Shown here one piece after another: positions 51,300-58,736 of a DNA stretch of 64,000 nucleotides. The notes beneath the pieces were generated by a model. That model saw nothing but the letters and a program-made list of their open reading frames with translations. It was not told the DNA's origin and did not search any database. The position numbers were made by a program, and so were the translations under genes. The stretch's first letter is position 1. Each line of letters opens with the position of its first letter. Source of the DNA: Rhizobium anhuiense (lineage in GTDB: Bacteria > Pseudomonadota > Alphaproteobacteria > Rhizobiales > Rhizobiaceae); assembly GCF_003985145.1 (NCBI RefSeq), contig NZ_ML133531.1, positions 124,001 through 188,000 of the forward strand. The letters run 5' to 3'.

Positions 51300-51890
51300 A
51301 TGGAAATCGTAAACTTCGGCCACTTCAAGCCCCTGAACGAAACCGGCGTCATCTTCTACGAGAACGAGCACCAGCAGGACTGGTACGATCTCCGCAAGGG
51401 CCTGACCAACTGGACTGAGCAGGGCGAGTTCGTCGACGCCGTCTACGGGGCCTGGGCTCTCGTCCAACCCGACGAGGACAGCCTGACCAATGGGACTGTG
51501 ACCAACGTGGAGCACGATCCTTCCCGCCTCGTTCCGCATAACAAGATCGTCGTAGGTATCGACGCTGCCCCCTCGGAGATCGCGCCGGGAATGCTCTTCC
51601 AAGCAGGTGTCTTCCTCCCAGCGCCTCCGGTAATCACGCCGATGCCCAACCTCTCGCCCCGCCAACTCTGGCTGGGAGCGTTGGAGATCAACCTCACCAA
51701 GGCCCAGGTCATGGCTCAGATCGGTACGATTGCGGACGCCAAGCTTCGCGCCACGCTTGAGATCGAAATGACCGAACCGCCGCTTGACGGCTTCGTTCGG
51801 GACAGCTTTGCGGTCGAGCGACTGCGCGAGCTTATGGGCATTCCTGTTGACCAGTTCGACACCCTCTGGCTCTGGGCAGGGACACTTTAA
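51300..51890 (+). CDS. Probable tail fibre accessory or assembly protein
   Basis: A 196-residue protein starting 2 bp after the fibre stop. The C-terminal half has LSPRQLWLGALEINLTKAQV and a long helix, a pattern I recall from fibre assembly proteins and small tail proteins downstream of fibres. It probably assists fibre folding or attachment; no catalytic motif seen. Confidence 0.6.
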   Translation: MEIVNFGHFKPLNETGVIFYENEHQQDWYDLRKGLTNWTEQGEFVDAVYGAWALVQPDEDSLTNGTVTNVEHDPSRLVPHNKIVVGIDAAPSEIAPGMLFQAGVFLPAPPVITPMPNLSPRQLWLGALEINLTKAQVMAQIGTIADAKLRATLEIEMTEPPLDGFVRDSFAVERLRELMGIPVDQFDTLWLWAGTL

Positions 51891-52138
51891 TGGAACACAT
51901 GAACACCGAGGCCCTGCTGTTGATTGGCAGGGTCGAGGGTAAGGTGGACACGCTCATCAGCCTGTCGTCTGCGCAATCCCAGCGCATCGACCAACTAGAA
52001 GGGCGGATGTCGGCCGGGGAGGTAGACATCGCCTCCCTCAAGGCCAAGGCATCTACCAACCAATCCTTCATCACCAACATCACCGCGATCCTGGCCCTCA
52101 TCGTGGCCGCGATCAGCGCCTATCTGAGCTACAAGTAA
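51890..52138 (+). CDS. Coiled-coil plus C-terminal membrane helix, holin-like
   Basis: An 82-residue protein with a helical N-terminal part and one membrane helix at the C-terminus (about residues 61-79, ILALIVAAISAYLS). Layout resembles XhlA-type holins, and the position between fibre and small terminase is that of the T7 holin gp17.5. It overlaps both neighbours by 1 bp. Confidence 0.65.
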   Translation: MEHMNTEALLLIGRVEGKVDTLISLSSAQSQRIDQLEGRMSAGEVDIASLKAKASTNQSFITNITAILALIVAAISAYLSYK

Positions 52139-52359
52139 TGGACCTTAACGAAATCCTCTCGAAGCTCCATGCGGAAATGGCCCAGAAGCTCCTCGACAAG
52201 GTCAGGAGTGGAGAGGTCACTGCAGCCGAGCTGAACGTGGCCCGCCAGTTCCTCAAGGACAACAACATCGACTCAGTCCCTAAGGAAGGCAGCCCCGTGG
52301 CAAATCTCGCCAATGAGCTTCCGTTCACGGGCGACGACGACCGACCCTCATACAATTAA
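52138..52359 (+). CDS. Small terminase subunit, T7 gp18-like
   Basis: A 73-residue protein (T7 gp18: 89) directly before the large terminase. It has a helical N-terminus (LNEILSKLHAEMAQKLLDKV), a GEVTAAELNVARQFLKDNNI segment typical of gp18, and an acidic tail. It recognises the DNA for packaging. Confidence 0.85.
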   Translation: MDLNEILSKLHAEMAQKLLDKVRSGEVTAAELNVARQFLKDNNIDSVPKEGSPVANLANELPFTGDDDRPSYN

Positions 52360-52394
52360 ACCCTCGCAGCCCCCAGTAGGCTGACTCAGGACTC

Positions 52395-52442
52395 GCGCCA
52401 GTGACCCCTAGGCTACTACCCTAGCCAGGAGCGCTGGTGCGC
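52395..52442 (+). other. Structured element between terminase genes
   Basis: Nested inverted repeats: an outer GCGCCAG / CTGG-TGCGC pairing (52395-52401 and 52434-52442) and an inner CTAGG / CCTAG hairpin (52408-52412 and 52420-52424) with loop CTACTAC. No gene fits in the 125-bp gap. It could be an RNA structure or processing site, a translational control element for terL, or a packaging signal; the sequence does not decide. Confidence 0.4.
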
Positions 52443-52468
52443 GTCTGTGCGCCGCTGTGGCCTGTTTA

Positions 52469-52482
52469 ATCCACGGGTGGAT
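52469..52482 (+). promoter_or_regulatory. Operator-like palindrome, site 9
   Basis: ATCCACGGGTGGAT, a fully symmetric consensus match, 2 bp before the large terminase start codon. Confidence 0.65.
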
Positions 52483-52484
52483 AT

Positions 52485-54173
52485 ATGACAGCCGATAGCC
52501 TGAAGTCAGGCACCCATCTCAGTCCCTCCATCGACCCCCTGAAGAAGGACTTTCGAAACTTCCTCTTCGTGGTCTGGAAGCACCTCAACCTCCCGGTCCC
52601 GACAGCCGTTCAATACGACATCGCCGGCTATCTCCAGCACGGCCCCAAGCGTTGCGTGATCGAGGCCTTTCGAGGCGTGGGTAAGTCCTACGTCACCTCG
52701 GCCTTCGTGGTCTGGCTCCTCTACTGCAACCCCCAGCTCAACATCCTCGTGGTCTCGGCCTCGAAGGATCGCTCCGACCAATTCTCCAGCTTCACCAAGA
52801 GGCTGATCGCTGAGATGCCGATCTTGGCCCACCTCCGCGCCCAGGCAGGGCAGCGTGATTCGATGGTGGCCTTCGATGTCGGCCCAGCCCGCAACTCCCA
52901 CTCTCCCTCCGTCAAGTCCGTTGGCATCACCGGCCAGCTCGCCGGCTCTCGTGCTGACATCATCATCGCGGACGACGTTGAGGTTCCGAACAACTCCATG
53001 ACCCAGCTCCAGCGTGACCAGCTCTCGGAGCGCGTGAAGGAGTTCGACGCTATTCTGAAGCCGCTGCCGACCAGTCGCATCATCTACCTGGGCACCCCTC
53101 AGACCGAGATGAGCCTCTACAACAGGCTGCCTGAACGCGGCTATGAAATCCGCATCTGGCCGGCCCGTGTGCCGAACGACCCCGAGCGCTACCTCGGTCG
53201 CCTCTCGAAGTTCGTCTTGGATATGATCGAGGCCGGCGCTGAACCACGCCAACCGGTCGACCCCCAGCGTTTCCAAGAGCAGGACCTGATCGAGCGTGAG
53301 GCTTCCTACGCCCGCTCTGGCTTCGCCTTGCAGTTCATGCTCGACACCTCGCTCAGCGACCAAGATAAGTACCCGCTGAAGCTCTCCGATCTGATCATCA
53401 GCTCACTCGATCCCCGCATGGCCCCGGCCAAACTGGTCTGGTGTAACGACCCTGACAAGGTGATCTCCGATCTCCCCGCAGTGGGGCTTCAGGGTGACCG
53501 TCTGCATCGCCCGATGTGGACCGCGAACGAGATGGCTGAGTACACCGGCTCGGTCATGGCCATCGACCCTTCGGGTAACGGCGGTGACGAGACGGCTTAC
53601 GCCATCGTCAAGATTCTCCACGGCAACCTCTTCTTGGTCGCCTCAGGGGGCTTCAAGGAGGGCTACTCCGAGGCAACCCTCAAGGCCCTCGCAATGCTGG
53701 CCGCAACCCACAACGTCAACCGCGTGATCGTCGAAGGCAACTTCGGTGACGGCATGTTCACCCAGCTCCTGAAGCCGGTGTTCACCCGCGTCCACCCGGT
53801 GACCATTGAGGAAGTCAAGCACTCGACCCAGAAGGAGCGCCGCATCTGCGACGTTCTGGAACCGGTCATGAACCAGCACCGCCTCATCGTCGACGCCCAG
53901 GTCATCAAGCGTGACCACGAAGCCGAGCCCCATAGGCAGCTCTTCTACCAGCTCACCCGCATCACCCGCGACCGTGGCGCTCTGGTGAAGGACGACCGTC
54001 TCGATGCTCTGGCTATCGCCGTGGGCTACTGGGTTGAACACATGGCCCGAGACACGGAGAAGGCGGCTGACGACCACAAGGCAGCACTGCTCGAACAGGA
54101 GCTGAAGAACTTCGCTGAGCATGTCTTCGGCATGTCAGGGGAGGACAGCCTTAGGTGGATGAGCATCGGTTGA
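52485..54173 (+). CDS. Large terminase subunit, T7 gp19-like
   Basis: A 562-residue packaging motor (T7 gp19: 586). Walker A is FRGVGKS (residues 62-68), Walker B is ADIIIADDVE (about 157-166), and the nuclease domain shows AIDPSGNGGDETAYA and VKDDRLDALAIA. It pumps DNA into the prohead and cuts concatemers. ATG 2 bp after operator site 9. Confidence 0.95.
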   Translation: MTADSLKSGTHLSPSIDPLKKDFRNFLFVVWKHLNLPVPTAVQYDIAGYLQHGPKRCVIEAFRGVGKSYVTSAFVVWLLYCNPQLNILVVSASKDRSDQFSSFTKRLIAEMPILAHLRAQAGQRDSMVAFDVGPARNSHSPSVKSVGITGQLAGSRADIIIADDVEVPNNSMTQLQRDQLSERVKEFDAILKPLPTSRIIYLGTPQTEMSLYNRLPERGYEIRIWPARVPNDPERYLGRLSKFVLDMIEAGAEPRQPVDPQRFQEQDLIEREASYARSGFALQFMLDTSLSDQDKYPLKLSDLIISSLDPRMAPAKLVWCNDPDKVISDLPAVGLQGDRLHRPMWTANEMAEYTGSVMAIDPSGNGGDETAYAIVKILHGNLFLVASGGFKEGYSEATLKALAMLAATHNVNRVIVEGNFGDGMFTQLLKPVFTRVHPVTIEEVKHSTQKERRICDVLEPVMNQHRLIVDAQVIKRDHEAEPHRQLFYQLTRITRDRGALVKDDRLDALAIAVGYWVEHMARDTEKAADDHKAALLEQELKNFAEHVFGMSGEDSLRWMSIG

Positions 54174-54186
54174 AGACCAACCTTTA

Positions 54187-54203
54187 ATTACCCCTCCCTT
54201 AAG
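54187..54203 (+). promoter_or_regulatory. Phage RNA polymerase promoter 7
   Basis: Perfect consensus ATTACCCCTCCCTTAAG followed by GAGA, 13 bp after the terL stop. The position equals phiOR at the right end of T7, which can also serve replication. Confidence 0.8.
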
Positions 54204-54229
54204 GAGAGACGAGAAGGAATAAAGGATGA

Positions 54230-54305
54230 GGAGAGGGACCTGATGAAAAAGGGGTCTCTCTCCAGATGATCTTTATGATGGATGGAGGTGGAAGAACCCC
54301 CATCC
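54230..54305 (+). other. Tandem hairpins after promoter 7
   Basis: Two stems: 54230-54240 with 54253-54263 (11 bp, one G-U) and 54280-54288 with 54297-54305 (9 bp, one mismatch). Neither is followed by a T run, so they are more likely processing or stability elements in the transcript from promoter 7 than terminators. Confidence 0.45.
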
Positions 54306-54405
54306 ACCAATCCCTAATCCCCAAAGGAAACCTTAAGGGTTACTATATGGGATTGCCCGAGACTCGCCGGTTGTGTATCTCGAAGGTTCACTACTGGGGG
54401 ACCAC

Positions 54406-54819
54406 ATGACGAGACTGCTCAAGACCATTGCCCTGCTATCACTCGGGGCTCTTTCCGGCTGCGTGACAATGGACAGCGCGAAGCCTGCTATGGAGGCCAT
54501 GAAAGGTCAACCCATAAGCGTTGCTATCGCCAAGCTCGGCTACCCTGATAGCGAGATGAGCATCGCCGGCAAGAAGGTCTATACATGGAACAACCAGGAC
54601 AGCGGCTCTTACACCGTGCCCACCTACAATACCGCCACAACCTACGTGAATGGCCAACCGATCTATTCATCAGTCCAGGGCTCGCGGACGACCAGCTACG
54701 ACTATCAGTGCAAGTTCAAGGTCATCGCCAGTCAGGGGGATATCATTGAGAACTTCGAATGGAATGGCGATATCGGAGGCTGTGAAGCTTTCGCTATGAG
54801 ACTGCAGAAGAAGGGTTGA
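54406..54819 (+). CDS. Phage-encoded lipoprotein, candidate lysogenic conversion factor
   Basis: A 137-residue protein with a signal peptide ending in a lipobox (LSLGALSGC, Cys about residue 19), then AMKGQPISVAIAKLGYPDSE followed by GKKVYTWNN, reminiscent of the SmpA/BamE-like fold. I chose the ATG at 54406 after a GGGGGA ribosome site. A surface lipoprotein among accessory genes outside the T7 core suggests receptor masking or exclusion, but this is inference. A host-type promoter was not identified. Confidence 0.7.
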   Translation: MTRLLKTIALLSLGALSGCVTMDSAKPAMEAMKGQPISVAIAKLGYPDSEMSIAGKKVYTWNNQDSGSYTVPTYNTATTYVNGQPIYSSVQGSRTTSYDYQCKFKVIASQGDIIENFEWNGDIGGCEAFAMRLQKKG

Positions 54820-54882
54820 CGGCTTGGCCCACCCGATAATCTCGCTACCGCTCGATCATCGGGTGTCAACCGGAGGGTCCTA

Positions 54883-55791
54883 ATGCTGGATAAGATTGGT
54901 CACGTCAAAAACCCCCTCACTGTCGTTGCTCTATTTGCGGGCATCGCTGAGGTGAGTGGTACGGTCGTGCTGCCTCTGCTGGATAAGGACATTCAGCACA
55001 CGTTTGTGTGGTTCCTGATGGGCTTCCCAACCCTTTTGGTTGGCGTCTTCTTCGCGATCCTTCACTGGAACCACATAGTTTTATACGCACCGTCTGACTT
55101 CCAGAACGAAGACAATTTTACCGGCCTAGTGAAGGCCAGCAGTGACGCGATTCTTATTAAGAATAAGTTTGAGGTTGTCGAAGCGTTGGATGAAGGCGTA
55201 CCTATACTTCCCCCCGCTGCTTCTCCTCCGACTGATGATCCTCCTCCCGCTGATTCTCCTCCGACTGATGATCCTCCTTCCGCTGATGCTACCTCTTCGT
55301 CAGGTATTACCCCTGTTGTCACTTCCAACGTGACCACGCGCTCAATCAACATGGACGAATTGGGTCTGAATGTGCGACGTTTCGCTTCTTTGACCCGACG
55401 CGTCACGGCGGCCGCTATCTCGAAGATCGAAGCTGAGCGGCACCTCTTCTTCGCTAGAGACGTTACCACGCAAGAGAATCCGCAAATAGTGTTCGATGCC
55501 GCTGCTGCTGTAGGCGATAATCGTTTCGTCGTGGAGGTGAAGTACGCAGCTAAAGGAATTTCCATACTCCAGATACAGCGCGCGTTCGAGACCATTTTTA
55601 ACTACGCCAGAAGCCTCTCACCTGCGCAGCAGACAAAGCTACATTTCATTCTCGTGGTAGTCCTTGGAGACGAAGCTAGTGAAGATGAACTGACGAATAT
55701 CCACGAAAAGGCAAAGCTAGTTCGGGAACATTTCCCCTTCACTTCAGAAGTGGTCATTTACCGTTTCAGTTCTCTTATTGCAGACAACTGA
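54883..55791 (+). CDS. Membrane-anchored PD-(D/E)XK-like protein (moron)
   Basis: A 302-residue protein of unusual build. It has two membrane helices (about residues 12-33 and 39-62), a Pro/Asp-rich linker with three PPTDDPP/PPADSPP-type repeats (110-137), and a soluble C-terminal domain. The latter contains Glu185, Asp205 and Glu218-x-Lys220 in FVVEVKYA, matching the E...D...ExK nuclease core; hydrophobic strands surround them. GC is lower than in the phage core. A nuclease tethered under the inner membrane would be well placed to cut incoming DNA; that role is inference. Confidence 0.6.
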   Translation: MLDKIGHVKNPLTVVALFAGIAEVSGTVVLPLLDKDIQHTFVWFLMGFPTLLVGVFFAILHWNHIVLYAPSDFQNEDNFTGLVKASSDAILIKNKFEVVEALDEGVPILPPAASPPTDDPPPADSPPTDDPPSADATSSSGITPVVTSNVTTRSINMDELGLNVRRFASLTRRVTAAAISKIEAERHLFFARDVTTQENPQIVFDAAAAVGDNRFVVEVKYAAKGISILQIQRAFETIFNYARSLSPAQQTKLHFILVVVLGDEASEDELTNIHEKAKLVREHFPFTSEVVIYRFSSLIADN

Positions 55792-56103
55792 GCCAAAGTG
55801 TTTGTCGTAAAAATTTCTGAGGTCAAATCAGATAAGAGGCTCGGGCAGTTCCCCCCGTGGCCCCTCGATCTCCCGCATTGGCTACCCTTCCGGCTGCCCC
55901 TCTGACACAACAGCATGACACACGCCAGCTAAGCGATTGATATCATTGATGTGCGGAGCAGATGATCGATCTACATGTGACACATAATCGACCATGAACC
56001 GCTGCCTTGTGTGGCTCGGCTGAGAATATGCACGCGTTCGTTTCTTCTGGGGGGATAATGCCTTTTCGTGGTATCGCTCAGTTGCACATTAGGAGGCACA
56101 TCA
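55792..56103. other. Intergenic region with TGACACA repeats
   Basis: 312 bp without a convincing gene. TGACACA occurs at 55903-55909, 55916-55922 and 55978-55984, the same heptamer repeated beside attR. A GC-rich stretch (55845-55905) can pair with itself. The promoter of the next small gene should lie here. Confidence 0.45.
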
Positions 56104-56328
56104 ATGGCATTCATCTCAGTTATCGAGTGGAACAGGGCGCGCGACAAGTCGACCGAAAACACCATTCATCTCAACACAAATTACATTATTGCGTTTAGAT
56201 CATGGTCTACTGAGCCACCCTACACCACAACGATAACGTACCTCACAGGAAATAATGCCAGTGAAATGACGGTGGCGGGTGCGCCTGTCGACATTGCTAA
56301 CATGATCGCCAGCGCCGCTAATACGTGA
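56104..56328 (+). CDS. Small phage protein, FlbD-like beta barrel pattern
   Basis: A 74-residue protein (MAFISVIEWNRARDK start) with the pattern hydrophobic strand, TIHLNTNYIIAF, TITYLTGN, MTVAG, then a short helix. This resembles the small FlbD-like/SH3-like family in layout only. I chose the ATG at 56104 after AGGAGG; two Met codons upstream lack a ribosome site. Confidence 0.6.
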   Translation: MAFISVIEWNRARDKSTENTIHLNTNYIIAFRSWSTEPPYTTTITYLTGNNASEMTVAGAPVDIANMIASAANT

Positions 56329-56344
56329 CACGTATAGCCACAAA

Positions 56345-56358
56345 AATCACCGGTGAAT
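56345..56358 (+). promoter_or_regulatory. Operator-like palindrome, site 10
   Basis: AATCACCGGTGAAT, 13 of 14 matches, 16 bp after a stop codon. First of three sites in a 300-bp control region. Confidence 0.6.
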
Positions 56359-56421
56359 GAAATAAACTTAAGCATTATCAATTCTTTAAGGGGCTGATGG
56401 TGCTTTCTTTATATCTGCCAC

Positions 56422-56450
56422 TTTACAATCAATCCACCAGTGAATATGTT
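56422..56450 (+). promoter_or_regulatory. Sigma70-like promoter with embedded operator (site 11)
   Basis: TTTACA at 56422-56427, a 17-bp spacer, and TATGTT at 56445-56450. The operator ATCCACCAGTGAAT (56432-56445, full match) fills the spacer and touches the -10 box. Binding there would block host RNA polymerase, as expected for a lysogenic repressor. Confidence 0.6.
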
Positions 56451-56512
56451 TCTCTCACCAAATCGGGCGGGTAAGTCGGCCTGAGGCGGCGGGTGAGGGG
56501 CAGGCAGGCCGC

Positions 56513-56559
56513 TCGGTTCTTTGACAATTGAAGACGCTAGCATCGACCCTTCGGGGTTG
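56513..56559 (+). promoter_or_regulatory. boxA-like sequence and UUCG hairpin, possible antitermination leader
   Basis: TTCTTTGACAA (56517-56527) resembles the boxA of bacterial rRNA leaders (core TGCTCTTTAACA). After 16 bp comes the hairpin CGACCC-TTCG-GGGTTG (56544-56559), a 6-bp stem with a stable UUCG loop. The order boxA-hairpin resembles a nut site in the leader of the Gp88-like operon. The TTGACA inside it has no -10 box at 16-18 bp, so it is not an obvious promoter. Confidence 0.4.
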
Positions 56560-56601
56560 GTGGGTAGCACTGGGTACAGCGGCGAAGCTGTGTCTGGTCC
56601 T

Positions 56602-56615
56602 ATCCACGAGTGAAT
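56602..56615 (+). promoter_or_regulatory. Operator-like palindrome, site 12
   Basis: ATCCACGAGTGAAT, a full consensus match, 15 bp before the start of the Gp88-like gene. Confidence 0.65.
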
Positions 56616-56630
56616 GCAAAGGAGACATCA

Positions 56631-57380
56631 ATGTTCAAGGGAACGCTCATTCGATCTGGTAACAATGCGAAGACGGTCAAGGGTGACGGTGAATATGAAA
56701 CCGCAATCATGTACCTTGCACCCTTCACAATGGCAGGCTCGAACGTCTGCCCCATGGCTGAACAAGCGGGGTGCGTCAAAGGCTGCCTGAACACGGCGGG
56801 CAGGGGCGCTTACAATAACGTTCAGCAAGCCCGCATCGCCAAGACAAAGCGCTATCTGGCCAGCCGCACAACTTTCATGGCCGATCTGGTCACCGATCTG
56901 GAGCGCTTCGTCGCCTACTGCAAGCGCAAGGGCGTCAAGCCTGCAGTTCGGCTGAATGGCACCTCTGATATTCAATGGGAGGTGGCCCACTACGCTAGCC
57001 GGGGTGACGCTCGCGGTTCGGTCTTTGAGTTGTTCCCTGAGGTGCAGTTTTACGACTACACGAAGGTTTACAAACGGGCCCATCGCCAGTTGCCCGCCAA
57101 CTACGCCTTGACGCTGAGCTATAGCGCGGCAAACCCTGCCTATGCTGAGGCGGTCACGAAGGCTGCCCACGAGACCGGCGCTAACTTGGCCATCGTCTAC
57201 CGCACAAAGGAACTGCGCGACTACTTCGTCGGTAAGCTTGTGCAATACGGTGATGCCTGCCGCGATGTTATCGACGGTGACGAAACCGACATGCGGTTCC
57301 TTGATACTAAAGGCGTGATTGTTGGTCTCTACGCCAAGGGCAGGGCCAAGGGTGACCAGTCGGGCTTTGTCGTGGGCTGA
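56631..57380 (+). CDS. Gp88-like phage protein
   Basis: A 249-residue protein. The segments MYLAPFTMAGSNVCPMAEQA, GCVKGCLNTAGRGAY and VRLNGTSDIQWE are what I recall for the Gp88 family (named after a mycobacteriophage gene product). This family has paired Cys motifs and is found in many replication or early regions; its role is unresolved. Start chosen after AAAGGAG. It heads a small operon ahead of the repressor and integrase, the region that precedes the RNA polymerase gene in the circular phage genome. Confidence 0.7.
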   Translation: MFKGTLIRSGNNAKTVKGDGEYETAIMYLAPFTMAGSNVCPMAEQAGCVKGCLNTAGRGAYNNVQQARIAKTKRYLASRTTFMADLVTDLERFVAYCKRKGVKPAVRLNGTSDIQWEVAHYASRGDARGSVFELFPEVQFYDYTKVYKRAHRQLPANYALTLSYSAANPAYAEAVTKAAHETGANLAIVYRTKELRDYFVGKLVQYGDACRDVIDGDETDMRFLDTKGVIVGLYAKGRAKGDQSGFVVG

Positions 57381-57383
57381 AAC

Positions 57384-57397
57384 ATCCACCAGTGAAT
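57384..57397 (+). promoter_or_regulatory. Operator-like palindrome, site 13
   Basis: ATCCACCAGTGAAT, a full consensus match, 3 bp after the Gp88-like stop codon. Confidence 0.65.
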
Positions 57398-57489
57398 TGA
57401 ATAATGCCGAAACCGGCTGCCATGCGTGGCCGGTCGCGGGGCTTGGCATGCGCCCGCCTGACGATGGCTGCCGATGAAAGGGAATGCAG

Positions 57490-57708
57490 ATGGCTCGCAA
57501 GCCGAGGAAGTATCACACGCTATTGGCCCTCATAGATGGCCGCTGGGGCATTCAATTCGGGGCGTATGAGCGTGGGGACGTTATGGCCGAACGCGCGGCC
57601 TACATCGAGAACGGTGAAGCCAAGGCCAAAGAGCTGAAGGTCATCACCACAGGCGACACGCAAGCCGAGATCAACGCGGCGGTCGCCAAGCTGAACGGGG
57701 AGGGCTGA
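57490..57708 (+). CDS. Small phage protein, unknown
   Basis: A 72-residue protein (MARKPRKYHTLLALIDGRWG start). The ATG at 57490 lies at proper distance from AAAGGGA; an in-frame ATG at 57484 is too close. The N-terminal part RWGIQFGAYERGDVMAE recurs in many phages as a short beta-hairpin unit of unknown role. Confidence 0.65.
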   Translation: MARKPRKYHTLLALIDGRWGIQFGAYERGDVMAERAAYIENGEAKAKELKVITTGDTQAEINAAVAKLNGEG

Positions 57709-57710
57709 GC

Positions 57711-57935
57711 ATGGCCCGCTACCTGCCCACAATCGACATTTGGGAAATCACCGAGGATGGCCGCGCATCGCTCCAGATCGGGCAATGGGTGAAAGCCGGT
57801 CCTGATGGCCCAAAAGGGCGCTTCTACGGTCATGGCTCGTCCACCGTGGTTGCCTTCCTGCCCAACGCTCGCGGTCGTTATCGGTCCTACATGGCCACCA
57901 TACGCGACTACGGGCGCACCGTGAGGTCGCGCTGA
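57711..57935 (+). CDS. Small phage protein, unknown
   Basis: A 74-residue basic protein (MARYLPTIDIWEITEDGRAS start). Ends in the TGATG overlap with the next gene. Confidence 0.65.
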   Translation: MARYLPTIDIWEITEDGRASLQIGQWVKAGPDGPKGRFYGHGSSTVVAFLPNARGRYRSYMATIRDYGRTVRSR

Positions 57936-58099
57936 TGGCCGCTACCTATCACGTTCGCAAGGTTGCCAAGGGTCGCTGGGCCGTCACCTCAGTTATTCCC
58001 GGCTGGGTCACCCCAATCGGCACTTTCTCCAAGCGCTCGGCCGCGATCTCCACCGCTCGCCTACTGGCCGGCTGGCGCTCTGCTGTGGTCGTCCACTGA
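57935..58099 (+). CDS. Small phage protein, unknown
   Basis: A 54-residue basic protein (MAATYHVRKVAKGRWAVTSV start), coupled to the preceding gene by a 1-bp overlap. No family recognised. Confidence 0.55.
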   Translation: MAATYHVRKVAKGRWAVTSVIPGWVTPIGTFSKRSAAISTARLLAGWRSAVVVH

Positions 58100-58580
58100 G
58101 TTGCAATTCTCCCGCATAAATTACCACCTGAAGAGGCCCGAAGGCCGAAACCTAGAGAACTGTCCAGTACGGTTCTCGATGGTCGTGGTTATCCACAGCA
58201 ATCCACCGCGTTTGAAGCTAAGGCCTCTTAGGTTCAATAAGGCGGATTGCTTTTCTGTTAAGTGCCTAATTTGACTTCGCTTTGGGCCATGAACGCCCGC
58301 GTATCATCACCATGTATCGGTGGAGCAGAGTTTAGGATTTTGCATGGCTGATATGCTCCGGTCGCATCCCTGAATAGGATACTTTTCCTATATCATTAAC
58401 GGAAGTTAATGTGAAATCAGTAACATGCGCGATCTTGGAGCCCGATGAAACGTCAACAACCTCCCCTAACCTATTCACCAGTGGCATTTTTGCAGCTTGT
58501 GGTACGCGTGGGGGGAGGAGTATATCCGCTTCCGTCCTGAAATGAGAACAGGACGCGAACGGCGAGCGAGGAAATAATAA
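58100..58580. other. Control-type intergenic region with DnaA box and weak operator
   Basis: About 480 bp with low GC and no convincing gene. It holds a perfect DnaA box TTATCCACA (58189-58197), a half operator ATCCACC at 58201-58207, and ATTCACCAGTGGCA (58473-58486), 11 of 14 matches to the operator consensus. An antisense frame at 58332-58793 has no ribosome site. The region may contain a replication or leader element. Confidence 0.4.
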
Positions 58581-58736
58581 GTGCGGGCATTCAAAAAAAC
58601 CAAGCGTTTTGAAGTGTTTATCGAGATTGAAAAGTCTCGCATTCTGGATCGCTTCTTCAGCTACCGCTGCGACGATGGGAACCACGAACTGTGGTTGGGT
58701 CGCTGCTACATCACACTGTTTGTTGCGCAAACCTAA
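58581..58736 (+). CDS. Small phage ORF, unknown
   Basis: A 51-residue frame from GTG at 58581, with GAGGA 8 bp upstream, to TAA at 58734-58736. The peptide ends DGNHELWLGRCYITLFVAQT, rich in aromatic and charged residues like several small phage proteins. Its stop lies at the edge of operator site 14. Confidence 0.45.
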   Translation: MRAFKKTKRFEVFIEIEKSRILDRFFSYRCDDGNHELWLGRCYITLFVAQT

